Below are positions 8,404 through 15,179 of a stretch of DNA of 23,558 bases, piece by piece. The notes below the pieces were generated by a model. It saw only the letters and a list, made by a program, of their open reading frames with translations, did no database searches and was not told where the DNA came from. Every line of letters starts with the position of its first letter. Position 1 is the first letter of the stretch. The DNA comes from an uncultured Parabacteroides sp. (GTDB lineage Bacteria > Bacteroidota > Bacteroidia > Bacteroidales > Tannerellaceae). The position numbers were made by a program, and so were the translations under genes. Location: contig UQLN01000065.1 of NCBI GenBank assembly GCA_900541965.1, positions 1 to 23,558 on the forward strand. Reading direction: 5' to 3'.

Positions 8404-9796
8404 TTGCCCATCCTCCTCCTAACGCCTGGTATAGTTTGATAAGGCTCAGCAGGGAGTTTCCTTTGGCCTCCGTAAGTTGGTTCTCGTAAGTGAGCAGGGA
8501 GCGCTGTGCATCCAGCACGTTCTGGAACGGGGTCAATCCCTGTTTGTAGAGGTCGAGTGAGAGGTTGAAGGTCTCTTTCCCCTGGTTCACGACTTCCCGC
8601 AGGGCTACAATTTGCTTGATGGAGTTCTTATAAGCGCTCATCGCATTCTCTACTTCCTGCACGGCAGTCAATACGTCTTGGTTGAATTGCCGTATCGATT
8701 CATCCAACTGGGCTTTGGCAAGCCGGGTAGCTTGTATCAGCTTGGTTCCCTGAAAGAAGTTCCAGGTGAGGGAAGGGGCTATCTCGTATGTCAGGCTTTT
8801 GTGGTTGAACATTTTGTCGAAGTCGTGCGAAGCAAATCCTATAGACCCGTTTACGAAAACTTTCGGCCACCAGTCTGATTTGGATGCGCCTAAAGAGGCC
8901 GCCTGTGCATTCACCTGCCTTTCGGCGGCACGTATATCCGGACGACGAAGTAACAGGTTTGCCGGAATGCCTATGCCGACCATTTCCATATATTCAGGTA
9001 ATGGTTTGGACGGCTCGGTAATGGGACGGATATCCGAAGGGTAAATGCCAAGCAGAACACCTAAGGCATTGGTATATTGGATTATTTCAGCTTCAAGCAT
9101 AGGTATGGAGGCTTTGGTACTGTAATAGACGGATAGTGCTTGTGCTACGTCGAGTTTGGAAACCAAGCCTGTTTCGTATCTCTTTTCCGTGATTTTTACT
9201 ACGGCCTGTTGTGAGGCACAGTTTTTTACCACCACTTCCATTTCCTGTTGTAATTCTCTCAGATTGATATAGGCAGAGGCAACCTGTGCACAGAGTGATA
9301 CCATGACTGCATTGTAATCTTCCTTGGAGGCGGCAAAGTTTTCTTTCTGTGCCTTTACACGGTTGCGGATACTGCCGAAGACGTCTATCTCCCAGTTCAT
9401 GGAAAGGCTGGCATCACTGTATTGGGTAATGGATTGAGGGATACTGGTTGTATTCCCGCTGTTTTGCTGCCGTGTCCATCCGGCGGATAGTCCCAGTGTA
9501 GGAGAGTAGCTGCCTTGTTGGATGCGCAGGTTGGCTTTTGCCATGGCTATACGGTCTATCGCCATTTGCACGGAATAGTTTTGCTTGACAGCCATGTCGA
9601 TTAAAGAATCCAGTACCGGGTCGTTAAAGTTTTTCCACCATTGGTCGTCTACCGGCAGGATTTGCTGGAAATTATCGCCTTCCTCTGTCCATGTATCCGG
9701 CAAGGCATGTTCCAAATACGTATGTTCTGTCTGTGCGGAAAGCCTTAGGGTAAGGAACAGGCAGAGCATAGCATAACACCATATACGTTTATGCAT
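8372..9796 (-). CDS. Outer-membrane efflux channel (TolC/NodT-type OMF)
   Basis: Forms the outer-membrane exit duct of the RND system. The 474-residue protein has a signal peptide (hydrophobic to LRLSAQ, about residue 22) with no lipobox, unlike many NodT-type members. After it comes the usual 'DQWWKNFNDPVLDSLIDMAVKQNYSVQMAIDRI' opening, two OEP repeats with long helices, the 'LLRRPDIRAAERQVNAQAASLGASKSDWWPKV' signature, and a 'LYKQGLTPFQNVLDAQRSLLTYENQL' helix. Family members usually end soon after an ALGGGW motif. Here the reading frame runs on for 11 residues (ASYNGQLTGDN), of which the last nine are encoded by an intergenic-type repeat. It is first in the operon, ahead of fusion protein and pump, rather than last as is most common. 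Confidence 0.92.
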   Translation of the reverse strand: MHKRIWCYAMLCLFLTLRLSAQTEHTYLEHALPDTWTEEGDNFQQILPVDDQWWKNFNDPVLDSLIDMAVKQNYSVQMAIDRIAMAKANLRIQQGSYSPTLGLSAGWTRQQNSGNTTSIPQSITQYSDASLSMNWEIDVFGSIRNRVKAQKENFAASKEDYNAVMVSLCAQVASAYINLRELQQEMEVVVKNCASQQAVVKITEKRYETGLVSKLDVAQALSVYYSTKASIPMLEAEIIQYTNALGVLLGIYPSDIRPITEPSKPLPEYMEMVGIGIPANLLLRRPDIRAAERQVNAQAASLGASKSDWWPKVFVNGSIGFASHDFDKMFNHKSLTYEIAPSLTWNFFQGTKLIQATRLAKAQLDESIRQFNQDVLTAVQEVENAMSAYKNSIKQIVALREVVNQGKETFNLSLDLYKQGLTPFQNVLDAQRSLLTYENQLTEAKGNSLLSLIKLYQALGGGWASYNGQLTGDN

Positions 9797-9836
9797 AACT
9801 GTTTTTGTTTAGATTTAGCGCATAAAGAACAGTTAT
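9795..9836. promoter_or_regulatory. 9-bp inverted repeat between divergent genes (candidate operator)
   Basis: ATAACTGTT at 9795-9803 is perfectly complementary to AACAGTTAT at 9828-9836. The centres are 33 bases apart, about three DNA turns. It lies between the efflux operon (minus) and the prolyl isomerase gene (plus), overlapping the first base pairs of the efflux start. It could bind a dimeric regulator or form a leader hairpin. No regulator gene is adjacent. Confidence 0.35.
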
Positions 9837-9903
9837 AGTCGGAGATTTGTTGATGTCTGTCCGGAATGTCTTTATCTTTGACGGCAAAAAAGAGACCGGT
9901 CAT

Positions 9904-10305
9904 ATGGCAAAGAAAGAAGAATATAAAGAAAAGAATCTGCAGTTTATAGAAGAGACAGCTTTGCAGGAGGGTGTCGTGAAACTACCTTGCGGAGTATTAT
10001 ACAAAGAACTTTTGAAGGGAAGCGGTACGGTCTCCCCGGAATTGAGTAGCGTAGTTTCGGTTCATTACCGTGGAACCCTGATTAACGGACGCGAATTTGA
10101 TAATTCCTGGAAGAGAGGTTGTCCTGAAGCATTCCGCCTGAACCAAGTGATAGAAGGCTGGCAACAAGCCCTTCGTCAGATGCATGTTGGTGACCGTTGG
10201 ATGATTTATATTCCTTATACTTTAGGGTATGGAAGTCGCTCTTCCGGAACTATCCCCGGTTTTTCTACTTTGGTATTTGAAGTGGAATTACTTAGTATTG
10301 CCTGA
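9904..10305 (+). CDS. FKBP-type peptidyl-prolyl cis-trans isomerase (cytosolic, short)
   Basis: Catalyses proline isomerisation in protein folding. From the ATG at 9904 it has 133 residues and no signal peptide. The FKBP core is clear: VVSVHYRGTLINGREFDNSW (about 50-69), then 'AFRLNQVIEGWQQALRQMHVGDRW' (76-99), an 'IPYTLGYGSR' stretch, IPGFSTLVFEVELL at the end. These supply the aromatic active-site residues (Tyr55, Phe65, Asp66, Trp86, Tyr109, Phe125). An alternative ATG at 9853 has a good GGAG site eight bases before it and would add 17 residues that look unlike the family. I prefer 9904 because the family-like sequence begins there, but the ribosome-binding signal favours 9853. It is divergent from the efflux operon and convergent with the MATE gene. 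Confidence 0.88.
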   Translation: MAKKEEYKEKNLQFIEETALQEGVVKLPCGVLYKELLKGSGTVSPELSSVVSVHYRGTLINGREFDNSWKRGCPEAFRLNQVIEGWQQALRQMHVGDRWMIYIPYTLGYGSRSSGTIPGFSTLVFEVELLSIA

Positions 10306-10317
10306 TAACCGTCCTTG

Positions 10318-11676
10318 TTAGGACAGAGAAGGGGCTGTTACTTTCTTTTTTAGTTTCCGGTATACATAGATAAATGCCGGAACTAAAAACAGGTCGGCTG
10401 CTATCCAGGCGGTCGGGTCACCGTAGCAAACTGCCATGAAGCCGAATACCGGTACGGCATAGATACTGACTAATGTACGGGCTATCATTTCGGATACGCC
10501 TGAAAGCATGGCCAGATTGGTAAAGCCGGCCCCCTGTATCGTATAACGCAGGATACAGAGCAGGCCTAATATCGGGAAAAACATAGAGGCGACATTCAGG
10601 AACAAGACGGTATTTTTCAGGATTTCCGTTTCCGAAGCGTCTACGAACATTAATGATAATTTATCAGAACCGAATCTCAATACGATAAAGGTAAATACGG
10701 CATAGACCATCATCATTAAAACGCTTGCTTTTATTCCCAGCCAGATGCGTTCCGGTTTTCCTGCTCCGAAATTCTGTCCGCTGTAGGTTGCCATTGCAAT
10801 ACCGATACTTTCAAAAGCACAGAGGAAGAACATCTTGATACGTACAGCAGCGGTAAAGGCAGCTACGCAAGCTGTTCCCAATGCATTGTTTGCGCTTTGC
10901 AACATGATACTGCCGATAGCTGTAATGGAGAATTGCAATCCCATCGGTACCCCGATATATAATAATGTGCGTGCCAGTTGCGGCCGGAATTTTTTATCGT
11001 TGGCAGTACCTTTCAGTATGGCGAAGTGACGGTACATATAAAAGTAGCATAATAAAGCCGATACCCCTTGTGAAATAACAGTTGCGATAGCTGCACCCAA
11101 TACGCCCCAGCCTAAAACAAGAATACAGAACAAATCGAGCACGATGTTCAATACCGTAGAGAAAAGCAAAAACCAGAAAGGGGTTTTACTGTCTCCCAAT
11201 GCACGTATGATACAGGATAGAAGATTATAGAAGAAAGTACAAGGCACTCCGATAAAAGTAACCAGCAGATAGTAGTAAGCCCCTTTAAAAATATTTTCCG
11301 GGGTTTGCATCACTCTCAGAATTTCATCACAATAAATACTGGTGATAATGGCAATCAATACGGACATCACCGTAGCAAGTTGTAAGCTGACTGCCACATA
11401 CCGTCGCATCGTTTTGTAATCCCTGGCTCCGAATTTCTGTGCTACCGGAATACCGAATCCACAACAACAACCGTTGCAAAAACCCAGAATAAGGAACACA
11501 ACGGATGTACTCGCTCCAACTGAAGCAAGCGAATGGATTCCCAGAAATTTTCCAACAATAGCAGCGTCGACAAGTGAGTAAGTCTGCTGAAGTATATTGC
11601 CAAGTAATAATGGGATAGTGAAGTTGAAGATAAGCGGTAAGGCGGCGCCCTCCGTCATTTCTTTAGTAGTAGCCAT
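10318..11676 (-). CDS. MATE-family multidrug/cation exporter
   Basis: Cation-driven exporter of the inner membrane, most like the DinF/NorM-related branch common in gut Bacteroidetes. At 452 residues with about 12 hydrophobic segments it is full length. The start is typical (EGAALPLIFNFTIPLLLGNILQQ), followed by 'SLVDAAIVGKFLG' in helix 1-2, 'ALGDSKTPFWF' between helices 4 and 5, and 'VAAFTAAVRIKMFFLCAFESIGIAMATYSGQNFGAG' at the start of the second half. A patch of four Cys residues (CNGCCC) lies in the second helix region. Substrate cannot be inferred. It converges with the prolyl isomerase gene, with only 12 bases between stop codons and no strong terminator. A Bacteroides -7 box lies 23 bases upstream. 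Confidence 0.92.
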   Translation of the reverse strand: MATTKEMTEGAALPLIFNFTIPLLLGNILQQTYSLVDAAIVGKFLGIHSLASVGASTSVVFLILGFCNGCCCGFGIPVAQKFGARDYKTMRRYVAVSLQLATVMSVLIAIITSIYCDEILRVMQTPENIFKGAYYYLLVTFIGVPCTFFYNLLSCIIRALGDSKTPFWFLLFSTVLNIVLDLFCILVLGWGVLGAAIATVISQGVSALLCYFYMYRHFAILKGTANDKKFRPQLARTLLYIGVPMGLQFSITAIGSIMLQSANNALGTACVAAFTAAVRIKMFFLCAFESIGIAMATYSGQNFGAGKPERIWLGIKASVLMMMVYAVFTFIVLRFGSDKLSLMFVDASETEILKNTVLFLNVASMFFPILGLLCILRYTIQGAGFTNLAMLSGVSEMIARTLVSIYAVPVFGFMAVCYGDPTAWIAADLFLVPAFIYVYRKLKKKVTAPSLS

Positions 11677-11698
11677 AAAGTAATAACCAAATTTGATG

Positions 11699-11706
11699 CA
11701 AAGATA
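11699..11706 (-). promoter_or_regulatory. Predicted -7 box for the MATE gene
   Basis: TATCTTTG on the minus strand matches TAnnTTTG and lies 22 bases before the start codon. No TTTG is found at the usual -33 distance. Upstream, an AAGTGT / ACACTT inverted repeat (11735-11740 and 11750-11755, nine bases apart) lies where a regulator could bind. Confidence 0.45.
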
Positions 11707-11833
11707 TGGAAAATGTGTTGCGAATGTATTCTATAAGTGTAAATATATCACACTTGTATAAATAAGATATGTTTGTGAATAGCGATGTGAGGAATAAAAT
11801 CAATAGTTCTGTGTTTTTTTCGGAAATTCATGT

Positions 11834-11841
11834 TACGTTTG
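11834..11841 (+). promoter_or_regulatory. Predicted -7 box for the ECF sigma operon
   Basis: TACGTTTG matches TAnnTTTG and lies 27 bases before the ATG at 11869. The -33 position shows only a poor match (TCTG at 11808-11811). If used, transcription starts downstream of the alternative ATG at 11830, which supports 11869 as the real start of the sigma gene. Confidence 0.4.
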
Positions 11842-11868
11842 TTTCGGTCGCGTGTCTTTAGAATAGAT

Positions 11869-12360
11869 ATGGAACAAGAACAGTTTAAAATAGAAGTAGT
11901 GCCATTACGGGGAAAGTTGGTAGGGTGTGCCCGCCGCTTGCTGGACAACCCACAGGATGTGGAAGATATCGTGCAGGAAGTGTTCCTTAAATTATGGTAT
12001 ATCCGTGAAGAACTGGAACGCTATGATAGTGTTGAGGCGCTTGCCGTACAGATTACGAAACATTTGTGCCTGAACCGTATCCGGGCGTTTCAATACAGGC
12101 AGGAGGAACTTCTCGACTCGAAAATGGAGGCTACAGGCTGTAACCCGTATACCGAGCTGGAACAGAAAGACAGTGTTAGCCGGGTTTTGCATATTATGGA
12201 ACAATTGCCGGGGCTTCAACAAACCATACTCCGCATGAAGCATGTGGAGGGTTTCGAGATAAAAGAAATTGCAGAACTGACAGGTAGTTCTCCGGAAGCA
12301 GTCCGCGTAAATCTTTCACGGGCACGTAAAAAAGTAAAAGAATTATTTTTTAAAATGTAA
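11869..12360 (+). CDS. ECF-type RNA polymerase sigma-70 factor
   Basis: Directs RNA polymerase to a stress- or envelope-responsive set of promoters. From ATG 11869 the protein has 163 residues. Region 2 is at about 12-75, with DVEDIVQEVFLKLW (30-43) for core binding and promoter melting. Region 4 is at about 105-158, with LPGLQQTILRMKHVEGFEIKEIA and a helix-turn-helix ending in SPEAVRVNLSRARKKVKE. An upstream ATG at 11830 would add 13 basic residues and overlap a likely -7 box, so I do not use it. The next gene begins one base after the stop codon (TAAcATG), a tight arrangement typical of sigma and anti-sigma pairs. Target promoters are unknown. Confidence 0.92.
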   Translation: MEQEQFKIEVVPLRGKLVGCARRLLDNPQDVEDIVQEVFLKLWYIREELERYDSVEALAVQITKHLCLNRIRAFQYRQEELLDSKMEATGCNPYTELEQKDSVSRVLHIMEQLPGLQQTILRMKHVEGFEIKEIAELTGSSPEAVRVNLSRARKKVKELFFKM

Positions 12361-12361
12361 C

Positions 12362-12931
12362 ATGATGCAATCAGACGAATATACTTATATCGAGAATTTG
12401 CTGGAACGTTTCTTTGAAGGAGAAACTTCCAATGCAGAAGAACGGGAACTATATGCTTTCTTTGCTCGCCCGGATTTGCCGGAACATTTGAAGTCTTATA
12501 AACCTCTATTTGAATATTTTGAAACGGGAATAGCAGATGAGGTGAAAGAAGATATACCTGTTCCCAAACCTTCTCTGAAAGTCCCTTTTATGAAAAAGTG
12601 GTTATGGATAGGTATCGCTGTGGCTGCTTCTTTGTTGTTATTCTTATTATTGAATAAAGGTGATGGTGGCCGGGAGGAGGATTTTAATCCGTATGCCGGC
12701 AGCTATATCATACGAAACGGCGTGAAGACGGAGATACCCGAAGAGGTGGCGCGTGAACTGGATAAGGTAATCCGCGATTCGGAGAAACGCCAATATGAAA
12801 AGGAACGCCAAGCGCTTCGTCCGGTTTGGCAACATCGTGAGACGATGGAGAATATAGAGCGTATAGAGAATGAATCCGAACAATTGGAGAGACGGATTAC
12901 CCGGTTGGAAGAACATCTTAATAATAAATAG
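12362..12931 (+). CDS. Single-pass membrane protein, probable anti-sigma factor
   Basis: Probably holds the upstream sigma factor at the membrane until a signal arrives; this is inferred from position and topology. The 189-residue protein has a cytosolic N-terminal part (1-78) with an acidic helical segment (YIENLLERFFEGETSNAEER), one membrane helix at about 80-97, and a periplasmic part of about 90 residues. The N-terminal 'LL..F.EGETS.AEE..L..FF' pattern is typical of Bacteroides membrane regulators encoded beside ECF sigma genes. I see no zinc-binding H-x3-C-x2-C anti-sigma motif. The periplasmic end is a charged helix (ENIERIENESEQLERRITRLEEHL), likely a coiled coil that could sense or dimerise. 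It is followed 4 bases later by a secreted small protein. Confidence 0.7.
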   Translation: MMQSDEYTYIENLLERFFEGETSNAEERELYAFFARPDLPEHLKSYKPLFEYFETGIADEVKEDIPVPKPSLKVPFMKKWLWIGIAVAASLLLFLLLNKGDGGREEDFNPYAGSYIIRNGVKTEIPEEVARELDKVIRDSEKRQYEKERQALRPVWQHRETMENIERIENESEQLERRITRLEEHLNNK

Positions 12932-12935
12932 ATAT

Positions 12936-13400
12936 ATGAAGACAAAGAAGATTATTTTATCGATGGCTTTGCTTATTGCTGGAGTATCGGCAGGCGAGCT
13001 GATGGCTCAGGAGCATCTGAATGCCTTAATGAAGAAATGCGAATCGCTTGACAACGTCAGTGTGGAGGTTATTTACAACAAAGATCCGAAGACAAAGAAA
13101 CCGGAAAAGAATGTTGTTTCCGTTACATTTTATCGACAGGAGAATGCGAAATTGTTGAATGATTTCCTGGATGCTTTTAAGAAGGACAGGGAGGCCGCCT
13201 ACAGGGTGATGGAAGAGAAAATAAATGGCAAAGTAACGCCTTCACTGTACCGGTTTAGTGGAGCGGGGGATACGGATATTACTTATACGGTGGAAGAGGT
13301 GAAAAGTGTATTTCCTAAAAATTCTCCCCACTATAAGGAAAAGGGGGATATACGGATAACGAAGGTGGAACGGTTCAACTACAGTCAACAAGGAGGATGA
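12936..13400 (+). CDS. Small secreted protein of the sigma-factor operon (unknown function)
   Basis: A 154-residue protein with a Sec signal peptide (MKTKKIILSMALLIAGVSAG, cleavage probably after LMAQ near residue 25). The mature part is charged and Lys-rich, with 'VSVEVIYNKDPKTKKPEKNVVSVTFYR' and 'GDTDITYTVEEVKSVF' stretches; no catalytic motif is visible. It resembles small exported proteins of unknown function that follow ECF sigma/anti-sigma pairs in Bacteroides (possibly DUF5024, which I cannot confirm). An upstream in-frame start at 12870 would overlap the previous gene and spoil the signal peptide, so the ATG at 12936, four bases after the anti-sigma stop, is chosen. A structured repeat element begins immediately after the stop codon. 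It may be the signal sensor, or the target, of the sigma system. Confidence 0.75.
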   Translation: MKTKKIILSMALLIAGVSAGELMAQEHLNALMKKCESLDNVSVEVIYNKDPKTKKPEKNVVSVTFYRQENAKLLNDFLDAFKKDREAAYRVMEEKINGKVTPSLYRFSGAGDTDITYTVEEVKSVFPKNSPHYKEKGDIRITKVERFNYSQQGG

Positions 13401-13638
13401 TACCTACTTTTGGCTTGACCCAAAAGTAGGCAAAAAGTCAAGGCTGCAGCGGTCAGGCTACTCCGGCGAAAGACCACGCTGTCGCAGCGGAACTCGCTTC
13501 GCTCAAACAGCCGCTGCTCTGGACGCTCCGTCTTTCACCTGCGCTTAACGCCTGACCGCTGAGGCCGTACTGTAGGAAGCTCTGCTTCCTTTTAGGATTG
13601 CCGATACTGATAGTTTTTGCTGTTAGTATCGGTTTTTT
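13401..13638 (+). repeat. Structured 3'-end repeat element, copy A (plus orientation)
   Basis: Fills most of the gap between the secreted protein gene and the DUF418 gene. Parts in order: hairpin 13403-13430 (11-bp stem); CAAGGC edge at 13439-13444; outer stem 13447-13458 with 13550-13561 (12 bp, perfect); second stem 13468-13474 with 13530-13536 (7 bp); inner stem 13484-13490 with 13511-13517 (7 bp) inside a conserved 42-base core (13478-13519); hairpin 13574-13580 with 13584-13590 (7 bp); conserved 19-base block 13592-13610; final terminator-like hairpin and T6. Copy B lies at 14946-15179 in opposite orientation. There is no convincing ORF inside. The hairpin at 13403-13430 resembles an intergenic repeat that I recall as frequent in Bacteroides genomes. 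Confidence 0.85.
13601..13638 (+). terminator. Terminator-like hairpin ending copy A
   Basis: A 13-bp stem with two G-T pairs (13601-13613 with 13620-13632), a 6-base loop and six T residues at 13633-13638. It would end the sigma-operon transcript after the structured element. Confidence 0.7.
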
Positions 13639-13649
13639 ATTTACTTTTG
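13616..13649 (+). promoter_or_regulatory. Possible promoter of the DUF418 gene at the edge of copy A
   Basis: TACTTTTG at 13642-13649 matches the Bacteroides -7 box. A TTTG at 13616-13619, in the loop of the terminator hairpin, sits 22 bases upstream, slightly beyond the usual 19-21. If real, the repeat element supplies half of the promoter of the next gene. Confidence 0.35.
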
Positions 13650-13742
13650 TGCTTTGTGTTGATTTTCTCGTTCTTAGCCGCTATTTGGCAAAACGATTTT
13701 GAAAAGAAGGAACAAATAACAAACAAATTCATAAGACTTAAA

Positions 13743-14933
13743 ATGATGCAGAGTATTCAGCAATCCCAGCGTCTAAACGTTGTGGATGCCCTCCGTGGTT
13801 TTGCCTTGTTGGCGATTGTATTACTACACAATCTGGAACATTACAATATCTTTTATATTCCCGAATCTGTGCCTGTCTGGTTGCAGGCTGTGGATAAATG
13901 TATGTGGGATAGTTTTTTCTTTCTTTTCGGTGGAAAAGCGTATGCTACATTTTCTTTACTTTTCGGTTTTAGCTTTTATATTCAGTTTCACCATGCAGAG
14001 CAGAAAGGGATAGATTTCAGGGGACGTTTTGCGTGGCGGTTGGTATTGTTGTTCATGTTCTCCCAGCTTCATGCATTGTTTTACGATGGCGATATATTGT
14101 TACTTTATGCAGTTGTCGGTTTTGCCCTTATTCCGGTAAGCAAGTTAAAAGATAAAGTTGTTTTCTGGATTGCATTATGTTTGTTATTTCAACCCTTTGA
14201 ATGGGGCAGAATGTTGTATGCGGTGATTAATCCGGATTATATTGTAGCCGGAAACAATAATTCGATTTACGGCGCTCTGGCAGAAGAGGCTACTAAAAAC
14301 GGGACGTTCTGGGAAGTATTGCGCAGTAATATCTGGAACGGCCAGTTATACAGTAATTTCTGGCAGGTAGAAAACGGACGGTTATTCCAGACAGCAGCCC
14401 TGTTTATGTTTGGCATGCTGTTGGGGCGTAGAGGATGTTTCATCAAAAGTCCGGATACGATTCGTTTTTGGAAACAAATTTTAGGGATAGGCATTATCTC
14501 TTTCATCCCTTTATATCTGCTTCGAACTATTGTCCCCGCTCATATAACGAATCCGTCTATATTGATTCCATATAAAATTGCTATCTCTTCCCTTTGCAAT
14601 TTTGCATTCATGCTTATTCTGGTTTCAGCTTTCACTCAGCTTTGGTTTAAGAAGGAAGACGGATATAAATGGCAAAATTTTATTATCCCCTTTGGCCGTA
14701 TGAGTTTAACCAACTATATCTCACAATCCATAATAGGAGGATTCATTTACTATGGCTTTGGTCTGGCATTGTACCGCGTTACCGGTGCCACCGCCTCTAT
14801 ATTTATCGGACTATTCATCTTTACCCTTCTGTTGTTGTTCAGTTACTACTGGTTGGCACGTCACAAACAAGGTCCTTTGGAATATCTGTGGAAGAAAGGA
14901 ACTTGGATTGGAAACAAGAACAGATATAAATAA
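13743..14933 (+). CDS. DUF418 / YeiB-like multi-pass membrane protein
   Basis: Predicted inner-membrane protein of the YeiB family, which is distantly related to membrane acyltransferases; the substrate is unknown. From ATG 13743 it has 396 residues and about 9-10 hydrophobic segments. The start shows the family signature RLNVVDALRGFALLAIVLLHN, followed by 'FFFLFGGKAYATFSLLFGFSF' and 'RLVLLFMFSQLHALFYDGDILLLYAVVGF'. The C-terminal DUF418 part carries 'IPFGRMSLTNYISQS', a 'GFGLALY' stretch and 'GPLEYLWKK' near the end. The frame is open upstream to 13617, but that part encodes a poor N-terminus and overlaps the repeat element. The gene stands alone between two inverted copies of the structured repeat. 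An ATG three bases later is equally possible. Confidence 0.88.
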   Translation: MMQSIQQSQRLNVVDALRGFALLAIVLLHNLEHYNIFYIPESVPVWLQAVDKCMWDSFFFLFGGKAYATFSLLFGFSFYIQFHHAEQKGIDFRGRFAWRLVLLFMFSQLHALFYDGDILLLYAVVGFALIPVSKLKDKVVFWIALCLLFQPFEWGRMLYAVINPDYIVAGNNNSIYGALAEEATKNGTFWEVLRSNIWNGQLYSNFWQVENGRLFQTAALFMFGMLLGRRGCFIKSPDTIRFWKQILGIGIISFIPLYLLRTIVPAHITNPSILIPYKIAISSLCNFAFMLILVSAFTQLWFKKEDGYKWQNFIIPFGRMSLTNYISQSIIGGFIYYGFGLALYRVTGATASIFIGLFIFTLLLLFSYYWLARHKQGPLEYLWKKGTWIGNKNRYK

Positions 14934-14945
14934 TTTCATAAATAT

Positions 14946-15005
14946 AAAAAAGAACCGATACCGACAGTAAAAAGGAGCTATGTCTATTATAACTGTCAGT
15001 ATCGG
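14946..15005 (-). terminator. Terminator-like hairpin ending copy B (maeB side)
   Basis: A 14-bp stem with one G-T pair (14955-14968 with 14992-15005), a 23-base loop, and T6 on the minus strand at 14946-14951. It would end maeB transcription. On the plus strand it has no T-run, so it is not an obvious terminator for the DUF418 gene. Confidence 0.65.
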
Positions 15006-15179
15006 CAATCCTAAGGCAAAGCATCGCTTTGCTATTTCCGGCCTCATCCGGTGAGCGTAAAGCGGAGCATCCGTAGTAAGCATCCGGAGCAGCGGTTGTT
15101 TGAGCGAAGCGAGTTCCGCTGCGACAGCGAACGAAGGATGCGGAGTAGCTCACCGGATGGAGCCTTGAACTTTTGATTA
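14946..15179 (-). repeat. Structured 3'-end repeat element, copy B (minus orientation)
   Basis: Same plan as copy A read on the minus strand. It starts at the maeB stop codon (TTA at 15177-15179), then the CAAGGC edge at 15162-15167. The outer 12-bp stem is 15148-15159 with 15045-15056. A second stem is GCATCC (minus strand of 15136-15141) with GGATGC (minus strand of 15067-15072 or 15080-15085). The conserved 42-base core is 15087-15128 (41/42 identical to copy A). A 7-bp hairpin follows (15016-15022 with 15026-15032), then the 19-base block (14996-15014, identical to copy A) and the final hairpin. Stem sequences differ from copy A but pair perfectly within copy B. No ORF is supported here. 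Confidence 0.85.

Noticed and set aside
10311..10324. Terminator between the prolyl isomerase and MATE genes
   Set aside because: The stem is only 5 bp (GTCCT/AGGAC) with no T-run on either strand.
11460..11500. CNGCCC cluster in the MATE protein as a metal site
   Set aside because: It sits in a hydrophobic helix region and there is no other ligand pattern; probably neutral variation.
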